From contig CAZVXE010000057.1 of the NCBI GenBank assembly GCA_964630765.1, positions 1-8,776 of the forward strand: DNA of 8,776 nucleotides. Reading direction: 5' to 3'. The position numbers and the translations under genes are program-made. The stretch's first letter is position 1, and each line of letters opens with the position of its first letter. The notes beneath the pieces are model-generated. The model saw nothing but the letters and a program-made list of their open reading frames with translations. It was not told where the DNA came from and did not search any database. The DNA is from Methanofastidiosum sp964630765 (GTDB lineage: Archaea; Methanobacteriota_B; Thermococci; Methanofastidiosales; Methanofastidiosaceae). Shown in pieces: positions 1 through 6,677 of the stretch.

Positions 1-131
1 GTCTTAAAAAACTCGGCGAGCTCGTGGATCTTTGTCTTCACAAGCTCCCACCCTGTAAAGGCCCCTATACCAAGACTGATCAGATACGGGAGGATCTTCG
101 CAAGAACCTCAAAAACCTGTATGTCGGACAT
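1..131 (-). CDS. Hypothetical small membrane-type protein, 5' end only
   Basis: Reading frame open from an ATG at 129-131 to the left window edge (43 complete codons, C-terminus missing). The peptide begins MSDIQVFEVLAKILPYLISL and continues with GIGAFTGWELVKTKIHELAEF. This looks like one short hydrophobic helix followed by an amphipathic, charged helix. A good Shine-Dalgarno match, GAGGA at 138-142, sits 6 nt before the ATG and supports this start. The stretch is about 48% G+C with G/C-ending codons (CTC, GCG, ATC, CCG), unlike the AT-rich genes that follow, so it may belong to a different genomic background (host core or virus). I do not recognise a family. Small holin-like or anchor proteins can look like this, but nothing here proves it. 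Confidence 0.55.
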   Translation of the reverse strand, partial: MSDIQVFEVLAKILPYLISLGIGAFTGWELVKTKIHELAEFFK

Positions 132-471
132 CTAAAGTCCTCGATGTCCAATATTATACATTAGTGTTTAAAAAGATTGTCCTTATTTTTATATTGGTAT
201 TCAAAAATTTCATCATGGCAATATGTATTACGAGGTGAATCAGGGCAGTTCTTATTTCAAGGTGTGAATCGAATATTACATTAGAAAATTGTTCAGTCTA
301 ACACGCTAAAAAAATAATTTTATACTTTTGCATTATTTCAAGAAAGACACTCATTTCTAGAAATTCTTATTTTATTGCGACAATTAGAGGTATTATTATT
401 AAATAATTAATAATATGTCTAAACTAAAGAGAATATTATATTTCTGAAAAAAATTATAAAGATAAGTTTCT
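132..471. other. Non-coding AT-rich gap
   Basis: I find no credible reading frame on either strand; the longest ATG frames are only a few codons. It contains the ribosome binding site of the gene at 1-131 and the presumed 3' end of the tes operon transcript. It also contains an AT-only inverted repeat at 395-414 (arms ATTATTAA and TTAATAAT, 4-nt loop), which is too AT-simple to interpret. The gap separates the 48% G+C sequence on the left from the AT-rich lipid genes. Confidence 0.6.
446..460 (-). terminator. T-tract terminator after tes
   Basis: On the minus strand a run of seven T (A7 at 447-453 on the plus strand) begins about 19 nt after the tes stop codon. More T-rich sequence follows. 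Archaeal RNA polymerase commonly terminates at such T-tracts without a hairpin, and I see no convincing stem here. Function is inferred. Confidence 0.45.
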
Positions 472-1998
472 CTATGCCTTTAAGTTCTTTTCTTTATGTT
501 GCTTCTCCCATGCACCTAAAGGCATTGCATATTGTTCTTCTATTCTCTCTCTATGCAAGCTATTGTAAGTGCAAAATGGAATTATTTTACCTCCTGGAGT
601 AGCATAATGTATGGCGCATCTTTTTACTCTTTCAACGTCAAAGTTATAAGGATCCTGGAAGTGCATACATCCAATTAGTAATGCGTGGTAACTAAAGTCT
701 GCCAATGCATCTACATCTCCTTGTTTTAACACACTCAACAAAAGTTTTTTAATATCAAGATTCTTTGGTTTCTTTTTCATGTCGATCAGATGGGGCAATT
801 CTTTTGTTATCTTTGCAATTGCCCTTGTTTTAGTTATCTTTCCTCCGCCGTCTTCTACCTTTTCTGTCAAATCGTCAAGCAATCCAAGAAATCCATCTAC
901 ATCTATGAAGTGAGTGATTGGAGTAATTTTTCCGCTATCGTCAATAAAGACATATGTAGCAACGCCGCAATGTTCGTGACACGTGAACTTGACTTGGGGT
1001 GTTTTTCTCCATGCTTCAATGAAATTAGAGAAGGAGTTGACGCTTGGTGCAGAGTAAAAGTCTTCTGCCAATATCTCTCCGTTAGTCTGCTCCTCAACAA
1101 GTTTAACGAAATCAGGAATGGTAATTCTCATTTTTTCAAGTTCTTCCTTGTTGATTCTGCCGGAAAAAGAAACCGGCTGAAAGTTTATCGCTCTAATTAT
1201 GTCAATATTTCTAATGCCAAATTGTATTATATCGCCGACTTGATTATCGTTTATGCTCCTCACTAAGGTAGGCACCAAGACAACGCTTGTTATGTTAGTT
1301 TTTCTGAAATTCTCTAACGCTTGTAGTTTTATTGGGAGTGCATTAAAACCCCTATTAGCGATGTATGGTTTTTCTGTTACACCATCGAATTGCAAATATA
1401 CTGTGTTAAGTCCTTTTTGTAGTAGTTCATTACAGAAATCAAGATCTTTCGCAAAACGAATTCCATTAGTTGCAACCATTACAAGTGCAAATCCTAATTT
1501 TTTTGCTTCTTCAACAATTTCAGGGAAATCGTCTCTTATTGTTGGCTCTCCCCCTGCGAATTGAACTGCCATACATGGTATAGGTTTTTCATTTCTGGCC
1601 AACTTCATCATTTCAATTAGTTCGTCTTTAGAAGGTTCAAGCACATAGCCTGTAGCCTGAGCATTGGCAAAACATATGGGGCATTTCATATTGCATCTGT
1701 TTGTGACGTCTATATTGCAAAGGATTGTCGGGGTAAAGTGATCCGCACAAAGCCCACAATCGTATGGGCATCCTTTTTTAACTTCTGTGTTTGGATTTTC
1801 TAGTTTCGGCCCATCAACATGGAATTTTTTAGCATTTTTAAACATTTTATAATCTGACCAATAAATATCCTGAAAATTGCCATGCTCAGGACAGCTCTTC
1901 TTAATGAGAACTTTGCCCTTATCTTCAACTATATCTGCATCAATGACACTGAAACATACAGGACATATCGATTTAGTTTTATCAATTAATTCTGACAT
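472..1998 (-). CDS. tes: Tetraether synthase homologue (radical SAM)
   Basis: Predicted radical SAM enzyme of the Tes family (MJ0619/MA_1486 type). Tes joins the phytanyl chains of archaeol head-to-head to make macrocyclic archaeol and tetraether (GDGT) lipids. With the ATG at 1996-1998 the protein has 508 aa, close to the M. jannaschii protein. GGTGG, 5 nt upstream, supports this start over the TTG 18 nt earlier. The radical SAM cluster motif is C102-x3-C106-x2-C109 in TNRCNMKCPICFANA, followed by the GGEP motif (FAGGEPTIRDD). Extra cysteines fit the several metal sites known in Tes: C12-x2-C15 and C36 near the N-terminus, C77-x3-C81-x2-C84, C94, and a C-terminal set in CHEHCG, IGCMHF, KRCAIHY and PFCTYN. 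It is the last gene of the operon behind the prenyltransferase. The exact lipid substrate cannot be read from sequence. Confidence 0.85.
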   Translation of the reverse strand: MSELIDKTKSICPVCFSVIDADIVEDKGKVLIKKSCPEHGNFQDIYWSDYKMFKNAKKFHVDGPKLENPNTEVKKGCPYDCGLCADHFTPTILCNIDVTNRCNMKCPICFANAQATGYVLEPSKDELIEMMKLARNEKPIPCMAVQFAGGEPTIRDDFPEIVEEAKKLGFALVMVATNGIRFAKDLDFCNELLQKGLNTVYLQFDGVTEKPYIANRGFNALPIKLQALENFRKTNITSVVLVPTLVRSINDNQVGDIIQFGIRNIDIIRAINFQPVSFSGRINKEELEKMRITIPDFVKLVEEQTNGEILAEDFYSAPSVNSFSNFIEAWRKTPQVKFTCHEHCGVATYVFIDDSGKITPITHFIDVDGFLGLLDDLTEKVEDGGGKITKTRAIAKITKELPHLIDMKKKPKNLDIKKLLLSVLKQGDVDALADFSYHALLIGCMHFQDPYNFDVERVKRCAIHYATPGGKIIPFCTYNSLHRERIEEQYAMPLGAWEKQHKEKNLKA

Positions 1999-2074
1999 AT
2001 AATCCACCCATAACAAATAAATTAACTCCCGCTAGAAATGCAATAAAACAGAATATTTTAACTAGATTATTCAT
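1982..2074 (-). CDS. Possible 30-aa single-helix membrane peptide
   Basis: Short frame in the 100-nt gap between the prenyltransferase and tes, ATG at 2072-2074 and TGA at 1982-1984. Its 3' end overlaps the first 17 nt of tes. The product starts MNNLVKIFCFIAFLAGVN and ends LFVMGGLYVRIN. It is one hydrophobic helix with K near the N-terminus and R near the C-terminus, as in small membrane proteins. A GGAG at 2089-2092 lies 14 nt before the ATG, which is too far to be a good ribosome site. Translation running into tes could couple the two. It could equally be a chance frame or a decayed 3' piece of a longer gene, since the frame stays open upstream of the ATG with no start codon in sight. Confidence 0.35.
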   Translation of the reverse strand: MNNLVKIFCFIAFLAGVNLFVMGGLYVRIN

Positions 2075-2100
2075 TTTATCGCGTTGTTCTCCAGGATGTT

Positions 2101-3024
2101 TTATCTGGCAGATAATTCGGTAATGAGTATCTGCACCCCCATTTTTACTTGCTCCTTCATAGTTGCGTTTTGATCAATCATGGTTTGATTTATGGCTGCA
2201 ACAGTTGGCGTTGATAGTAATAAAAAAGACACAAGTAATATTAATAATCCTGCATACATGAACACGACATTGACAGATGTACCAATGTATTTCTTTGTTA
2301 AGAAGTATAATCCCATTGTTGGTAAACCCATGCTAGCTGCCAATAGAGAAGTTGCAGGAAATGCATATATCCCAAAAGACATCAGTAACATGACTATGCA
2401 TGCAAAAGATAATGGCAATATCCTTTTTTTATCGGTAATTATTAACTTCATTAGATTTGTAGTGTTGTGCTTGTAATACAAGAATAATAGTGTGTACCCT
2501 ATGGCCAGTGCTAGTACAAATAATATTGGGAATCCTTTCATTGAGTTTGTAAATAAAAACCAGCCGCTTGAAAATTTCAATACCTGCAATGTTGCTATTG
2601 CCACTACTGAGAGCGATTTGCTATTTTTCCATCTGATCATCGGGTGGGAATAGCAGAGATTCAAGGCTATTACCAATATGTATATCATGAAAAAATTAAA
2701 TCCTGATAAAAAGGCCAGTAGAGTTCCTGCGATAATAAATATTTTGATTAGTGTTACGGATTCTTCTTTTGACATTGTGCCGTTTGCAACGGCTTTCCAT
2801 CGGATTTTAACTTTATTGCCTTTATCTTCTTTCAAATCAGTTAAATCATTAAATAGATATATTGCGCTAAGCCCAATGCCAAGGCCAAAGGCCGCTATTA
2901 CGCATGTGATTATATTGTACTCTCCTCCAGCCATTGCAAAAAGAACGACCCCCAATATAAATTGAATGATGTTCTTTGGAGTGTTCATCGTTGCCGAATT
3001 ATAGATAAGTGCTTCTCTCTTCAT
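2101..3024 (-). CDS. UbiA-family membrane prenyltransferase
   Basis: Integral membrane protein of 307 aa with about eight or nine hydrophobic segments. The first Asp-rich UbiA motif is intact: N59-D60-x2-D63-x3-D67 in YLFNDLTDLKED, which binds Mg-diphosphate. It is followed by KIRWKAVANG in place of the usual RPIASG, and by YSHPMIRWKNSKS at 125-137 after the fourth or fifth helix. The second DxxxD motif of quinone-type UbiA enzymes is not visible; YYKHNTTNLMK stands near that place. This is more like the phosphoribosyl-transferring branch (decaprenyl-phosphate phosphoribosyltransferase type), so acceptor and product are open. The ATG at 3022-3024 is chosen because GGAG (3033-3036) lies 8 nt upstream and the ATG overlaps the stop of the leader frame. 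The TTG 27 nt upstream lies in duplicated DNA. It is the first main gene of the operon with tes, which suggests polyprenyl-lipid work. Confidence 0.8.
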   Translation of the reverse strand: MKREALIYNSATMNTPKNIIQFILGVVLFAMAGGEYNIITCVIAAFGLGIGLSAIYLFNDLTDLKEDKGNKVKIRWKAVANGTMSKEESVTLIKIFIIAGTLLAFLSGFNFFMIYILVIALNLCYSHPMIRWKNSKSLSVVAIATLQVLKFSSGWFLFTNSMKGFPILFVLALAIGYTLLFLYYKHNTTNLMKLIITDKKRILPLSFACIVMLLMSFGIYAFPATSLLAASMGLPTMGLYFLTKKYIGTSVNVVFMYAGLLILLVSFLLLSTPTVAAINQTMIDQNATMKEQVKMGVQILITELSAR

Positions 3025-3176
3025 GATTTGAACTCCATATCGATTATCCAAACATTGTCAACTTCTTTTTCTATTGAAGCGGCAATGTATTCCAATCCTA
3101 TGGGAATTAAATCAGTTAAGTGACCTAATCCCGATCTCCCTTTTGGTTTTACCAGTAAAACTTTATTATACGACAT
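3021..3176 (-). pseudogene. Truncated copy of the B12 radical SAM gene, now a 51-codon leader frame
   Basis: Within repeat copy 1 the first 48 codons of the radical SAM gene at 4836-6677 are present unchanged, from MSYNKVLLVKPK to VWIIDME. At the repeat edge the frame runs on as FKS and then stops (TGA 3021-3023). That stop overlaps the prenyltransferase ATG as ATGA. The frame uses the same start and promoter as the intact gene, so it should be translated. It lacks most of the cobalamin-binding domain and the whole radical SAM core, so it cannot be an enzyme. Its likely role, if any, is to deliver ribosomes to the prenyltransferase start. Confidence 0.8.
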
Positions 3177-3293
3177 ATCAATCCCATCGATAATATTCTT
3201 TTTACAACGACTACCACGATTAAATTATTTATATATGAAATTATATATTCATATATATGAAATTAAACTTTCATATTTATTTATAAAGATTTC
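3031..3293. repeat. 263-bp perfect direct repeat, copy 1
   Basis: Identical base for base, by reading, to 6532-6794 (offset 3501). It holds the promoter, the tandem operator, the 5' UTR and the first 48 codons plus two bases of the radical SAM gene. Outside these limits the two sites differ at once: 3030 g versus 6531 a, and 3294 t versus 6795 c. The absence of substitutions in an AT-rich intergenic region implies a recent duplication, gene conversion, or an assembly error. Confidence 0.95.
3226..3290 (-). promoter_or_regulatory. Promoter with tandem palindromic operator, copy 1 (UbiA-tes operon)
   Basis: Four ATATGAA/TTCATAT half-sites lie at 3233-3239, 3248-3254, 3255-3261 and 3270-3276. 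They form two adjacent 22-bp palindromes (ATATGAA-N8-TTCATAT, 19 of 22 bases the same), 3233-3254 and 3255-3276. The whole 44 bp is also symmetric about 3254/3255, where TTCATATATATGAA is a perfect 14-bp palindrome. Two TATA candidates face the operon: TATATAAA at 3228-3235 (minus strand), overlapping the first half-site, and TTTATAAA at 3280-3287 just outside the last. Transcription from the inner TATA would start near 3205, giving about 30 nt of 5' UTR. A dimeric regulator binding here would block the TATA or recruit TBP. The wHTH protein at 3433-3801 is the obvious candidate, by inference. Confidence 0.7.
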
Positions 3294-3370
3294 TGTAAGG
3301 CAAATTCTTCATCAGTATGGTAAAGGCTAGTAGAGGAATACATGTTGTATGATAGATTTAATTTTGTTTA

Positions 3371-3390
3371 GAATTATGCAACAAAGCATT
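3371..3390 (-). repeat. Isolated IS-end-like sequence
   Basis: On the minus strand this reads AATGCTTTGTTGCATAATTC. It differs at one of 20 positions from the left end of the IS derivative at 6802-6821, in opposite orientation. No transposase remnant adjoins it. It sits 78 bp beyond the end of repeat copy 1 and just upstream of the wHTH promoter, so it may be the scar of an insertion. The surrounding 3294-3370 shows no gene and no other structure that I can name. Confidence 0.5.
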
Positions 3391-3403
3391 TACAAACACT
3401 AAA

Positions 3404-3412
3404 TTTAAATAT
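3404..3412 (+). promoter_or_regulatory. TATA box of the wHTH regulator, leaderless layout
   Basis: TTTAAATAT is centred 25 nt before the GTG at 3433, the spacing expected if transcription begins at or beside the start codon. No Shine-Dalgarno sequence precedes the GTG, which agrees with a leaderless mRNA. Between the two lies a short palindrome, TGAATAATTCA (3413-3423). It shares TGAA/TTCA cores with the operators at 3233-3276 but with a 3-nt gap, so autoregulation is possible but unproven. Confidence 0.55.
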
Positions 3413-3432
3413 TGAATAATTCATAGTCTATT

Positions 3433-3801
3433 GTGGATAAAAAAATTAATCTTGATGACATAAACAAGTTGCTAGAAAAGGGAAAACCAGCTGAATTATT
3501 AAATCTTATATTGCACATTCTCGATTTCAAGACAAATGAGATTATTTTATATAATCTTCTATTAAAATCTTCACTAACGATAAAGCAAATCGAAAAAGAA
3601 TTGAATCTTTCAGAGAGGACAATAAGAAAATATCTTAAAACTTTAGAAGATGAAGGATTTATTTATAAAAGAATAGAGCGCGGCAAAAGATTAATGTACA
3701 TCTATAGCTCTACGCCAATACAAGAAACGTGGAAATTGGCCGATACTAAAATACGAGATATTTTAGGGAAAATTACAGTGGCCCTAGAGAACAAGCCTTA
3801 A
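3433..3801 (+). CDS. Winged-helix transcriptional regulator (TrmB/ArsR-like)
   Basis: A 122-aa protein, GTG start. Residues about 35-92 form a winged helix-turn-helix: an entry helix (NEIILYNLLLKS), a HTH (SLTIKQIEKELNLSERTIRK, recognition helix around SERTIRKYLKTL), then the wing (EGFIYKRIERGKRLMYIYSS). The N-terminal 30 residues are probably helical. The C-terminal tail (ETWKLADTKIRDILGKIT) is helical and likely dimerises. No ligand-binding domain is present. It resembles archaeal TrmB/ArsR-type regulators. It lies between two operons with identical palindromic promoters, transcribed away from the UbiA-tes operon and converging on the CrtC-like gene with 17 nt between stop codons. I infer that it controls those promoters; whether as repressor or activator cannot be seen. 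Confidence 0.8.
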   Translation: MDKKINLDDINKLLEKGKPAELLNLILHILDFKTNEIILYNLLLKSSLTIKQIEKELNLSERTIRKYLKTLEDEGFIYKRIERGKRLMYIYSSTPIQETWKLADTKIRDILGKITVALENKP

Positions 3802-3818
3802 TTTTAATGCACATGGGG

Positions 3819-4835
3819 CTACCAGTATGCATCTTCAATTGTCCCTACGCCCTCGCCCAGATCGCTTAAGGTAATTGTTGTGTTTTCATCTTTTATGGTG
3901 AGTTCTTTAGGGATAACGGCATATTGGATATAAACTTGAGAGCCGCCACCTTTCATATCGTATCTATTAGTTGCATATATCTCTAGAACGGCCTTTACAT
4001 ATCTGTTCTTTTCTACGCCCTCGATAATCCAGTTATCTCCTATTCTTGATACTTCTAGTTTTGGATTATTCAATCTTGTGGCAGTATTGTTTTGCGTGTC
4101 AAAAAAATTTATAGATTTGTGGAAAAATGTTTTTGAATTTTTTCCAGTTTTAAGACAGAAAAATGAAAAAACTGAATGATTCTTAAAAACAACTCGCCCC
4201 CAGTGAAAAGGCCCAAATGGTGAAACACCAACTACTTTCTGCAGGTGTGCGGTCCCTTTGAAGTCTTTTCCAAGTACAGTACCACTGGCATCTGAAAAGA
4301 CGTCTACCCAGCCCATACCCAAGGGAGGCAGAAACACCCCATACGCATCTTTATTTACAAGAAAATTTCCATTATTCATTTTTAGATTGATCAAGTCTCC
4401 TAGACCAATTCTATAATTTGGGAAAGATCCGCTGAATACCGTCGCGCGATTAGAAAGTTCAGAAGTAATTTTTTCCTTTTGAACCCCTGTAATTGCATTT
4501 GTAGCCCTTAAACTAAGAAGCTTATCACCATCGTATATCCAGCCAGAGGTCACCGCTAGAGTTCTATCTTCCCTTAATTCGCTGAATCTCATCTCTTTAT
4601 TGTTAAATAACATTTTCTTTCCATATTTTCTAAATATGAGAAGCGTGATTTGTACGGGCCTTTCCCCATCCTGGCCGAAAAAAAGAAACCACCAGTATTC
4701 TTTGCCCAAAGGAGGTAGTTTTTCGATAGCAAACATTGCCCGATCTAAGAGCGCTCCGTTTACATCTGCACCGTTTATAGAAGAAAGTTCTTTTATGAGA
4801 CTGTAAGTTTCACAAATTTTTTTAATGTTTTTCAT
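3819..4835 (-). CDS. CrtC/AttH-type lipocalin-like protein
   Basis: A 338-aa, mainly beta-strand-rich protein with no signal peptide or membrane helix. Landmarks match, loosely, the CrtC (hydroxyneurosporene synthase/carotenoid 1,2-hydratase)/AttH fold of two lipocalin-like barrels. They are an early YWWFLFFGQDGERP (47-60, family pattern WWYF..dDG), GTAHLQKVVG then HWGR (194-214, family pattern with W.WGR), and a C-terminal GEGVGTIEDAYW (327-338, family G.GY.E..GY). CrtC-type enzymes add water across an isoprenoid double bond, so a polyprenyl or unsaturated archaeal lipid substrate is plausible here. The usual GYHD-type motif is altered, so catalysis is uncertain and it might only bind lipid. 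The ATG follows directly on the TAA of the radical SAM gene (0 nt), so the two are surely co-transcribed and probably translationally coupled. Confidence 0.5.
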   Translation of the reverse strand: MKNIKKICETYSLIKELSSINGADVNGALLDRAMFAIEKLPPLGKEYWWFLFFGQDGERPVQITLLIFRKYGKKMLFNNKEMRFSELREDRTLAVTSGWIYDGDKLLSLRATNAITGVQKEKITSELSNRATVFSGSFPNYRIGLGDLINLKMNNGNFLVNKDAYGVFLPPLGMGWVDVFSDASGTVLGKDFKGTAHLQKVVGVSPFGPFHWGRVVFKNHSVFSFFCLKTGKNSKTFFHKSINFFDTQNNTATRLNNPKLEVSRIGDNWIIEGVEKNRYVKAVLEIYATNRYDMKGGGSQVYIQYAVIPKELTIKDENTTITLSDLGEGVGTIEDAYW

Positions 4836-6677
4836 TTAGCCCGGCCTCAATTTATTTCCCAAATAGGAAAAGCTCAAAACTGCCGTTAGTGCAAAAGATA
4901 ATCTAACTAAATTAAAAACACCTCGAGTATTACGCATCTGCTTAACTAAAGAAAGGTTCTTTGATATGCTAAAAATGGAATAATTGTCGAATGAATTGAC
5001 CACTTCTTTTAAATCAACATTAATGTCTATTGTTGCATCTTCTTGCTTTTCGGAAATAGTTTTTATTTGCTCAACTTTTTTGCTTGATGTCTTAAATATA
5101 TAACTTGCCGATTTACCCCCGTATTTTAAACTAATCTGTATCACTTGGGGCCCCAAAATCCTTAATAGCTTTGACATCTCTATGGCCTCGTCCATAGATA
5201 TTTTTTTACATTCATCTTTTTCGGCATCTATAACTGCGTCCAAAAAGATTCCTACATGCTCTACCATTTTATCTTTTCTTAGATCATGACCTGCATTATT
5301 GAGAAATTCTAGCTTTGAAACTAAGTCATGCACAAAAACATTTAACTTCTTTTTCTGTCCCGTTTTTACCTGTAAAACTTTGGCCTTGTCCAATAAAACA
5401 TCTAAAGTCCAAAATCTCAGCATACAGTAACTTTGTAGATATTCCAATTTCTCAGGCGTTAATGAATTTATGTGGAATACAGAATGCATTTCATCATACT
5501 TGGTCCAATCTTGTTCAAAAATTAGGTCGTCTTTTTCCAATTTTTCATAGAATTTTGTTTTTGGGAATGGCGTTGCAATCCCAAACGCACAGTTCAAAAG
5601 CCCGATTTTTTTAGCATATACGGGGAATTTTTTTATGTCTTCTTCTTTTTGACCGGGCAATCCAATTATAAAAGTTCCAGATGCTTCTGCGCCGTTCTCC
5701 CTCAATATTTTAACGGCGCTCAGTTGATTATCAAGAGATATATTCTTATTTACACAATTCAAATCTTTTAGATCTGGGCTCTCAAAGCCCATTTCATAAT
5801 TAAGGAAACCGCTATCGCACATTTTTTTGACGAGTTCAGGATGCTGTACAATACTATCAACTCGTGTCATGATAGAAAATATTATGTCCAATTTATGTTT
5901 TTGCAATAAATCACATAAATGATCTATTCTTTTGGGATCAGATATAAAATTTGGGTCTGTTACAAAAATACGCAATGGTTTTCCTTTGTGAAATGATACA
6001 ATTTCCAGTATCTCTTCCATGATATTTTCTGGCGACCTAAATCGCACCAGTTCTCCACTCATATAAGGTTCACAGCAAAAACTACAACCCCCATAACATC
6101 CACGCGACATCGAAATTACATCCTTTTCTCTGCCCCCATTGTTTCCCTGGAACTTGTAATGATGTTTCCTAAGCCTCCTTGCAGGAAAAGGCAATGAATC
6201 TAAATTTTCTATTTTTTGTCTATCGGGATTGTTAATTATTGTATTTTCCTTTTTGTAAGAGATTCCCTTGACCCCTTCTGGATCCCCCCTTTGTACAAGT
6301 TCTTTCATTGCAAGTTCACCTTCTCCTCTGACAATCATATCAATATAGGGACTTGCGAGCAATTCATTGGCTATCGCAGTTGGATGATAGCCCCCCAATA
6401 TGGTTGTAATGTTATTATCCTTAGCAATTTTTGCAAGATACAAGCCTTCTTTATGTTCTGTTGCAGACATGGATATGCCAATCAAATCAGGCTGATATTT
6501 ATCAATAAAATACTTGAAGGAACGATTTTCAAACTCCATATCGATTATCCAAACATTGTCAACTTCTTTTTCTATTGAAGCGGCAATGTATTCCAATCCT
6601 ATGGGAATTAAATCAGTTAAGTGACCTAATCCCGATCTCCCTTTTGGTTTTACCAGTAAAACTTTATTATACGACAT
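4836..6677 (-). CDS. B12-binding-type radical SAM enzyme with long C-terminal extension
   Basis: A 613-aa class B radical SAM protein. Residues 1-140 are the cobalamin-type Rossmann domain, without the DxHxxG motif but with ILGGYHPT (93-100) and IVRGEGE (115-121), as usual in this class. The [4Fe-4S] motif is C194-x3-C198-x2-C201 in SRGCYGGCSFC, with an extra C202. The barrel continues through FIIGLPGQKEED to ATPFPKTKFYEKL. Relatives include BchE, hopanoid methylases and the GDGT ring synthases, so methyl transfer or C-C bond formation on an isoprenoid is likely; I cannot name the reaction. After about residue 440 an unusual extension of about 170 aa follows. It ends with a hydrophobic stretch (VFNLVRLSFALTAVLSFSYL) and LRPG. 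First gene of its operon, with its start and promoter inside repeat copy 2; only a weak GGGA precedes the ATG. Confidence 0.8.
   Translation of the reverse strand: MSYNKVLLVKPKGRSGLGHLTDLIPIGLEYIAASIEKEVDNVWIIDMEFENRSFKYFIDKYQPDLIGISMSATEHKEGLYLAKIAKDNNITTILGGYHPTAIANELLASPYIDMIVRGEGELAMKELVQRGDPEGVKGISYKKENTIINNPDRQKIENLDSLPFPARRLRKHHYKFQGNNGGREKDVISMSRGCYGGCSFCCEPYMSGELVRFRSPENIMEEILEIVSFHKGKPLRIFVTDPNFISDPKRIDHLCDLLQKHKLDIIFSIMTRVDSIVQHPELVKKMCDSGFLNYEMGFESPDLKDLNCVNKNISLDNQLSAVKILRENGAEASGTFIIGLPGQKEEDIKKFPVYAKKIGLLNCAFGIATPFPKTKFYEKLEKDDLIFEQDWTKYDEMHSVFHINSLTPEKLEYLQSYCMLRFWTLDVLLDKAKVLQVKTGQKKKLNVFVHDLVSKLEFLNNAGHDLRKDKMVEHVGIFLDAVIDAEKDECKKISMDEAIEMSKLLRILGPQVIQISLKYGGKSASYIFKTSSKKVEQIKTISEKQEDATIDINVDLKEVVNSFDNYSIFSISKNLSLVKQMRNTRGVFNLVRLSFALTAVLSFSYLGNKLRPG

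Noticed and set aside
395..414. AT-only inverted repeat as a terminator or origin element
   Set aside because: Eight-base arms made only of A and T are expected by chance in this gap and there is no T-tract placed to fit.
790..1266. 158-aa open frame on the plus strand inside tes
   Set aside because: Antisense shadow of tes; no family features, no ribosome site, and the minus-strand product has full radical SAM motifs.
1999..2016. Upstream TTG start for tes
   Set aside because: The ATG at 1996-1998 has GGTGG 5 nt upstream and gives a length matching the family.
3025..3051. Upstream TTG start adding nine residues to the prenyltransferase
   Set aside because: These codons come from the duplicated radical SAM DNA read in another frame; the ATG at 3022-3024 has a well-spaced GGAG and the ATGA overlap.
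6216..6578. 120-aa plus-strand frame opposite the radical SAM gene
   Set aside because: Antisense shadow over the conserved cobalamin-type domain; its residues show only the low-complexity pattern of a complementary strand.
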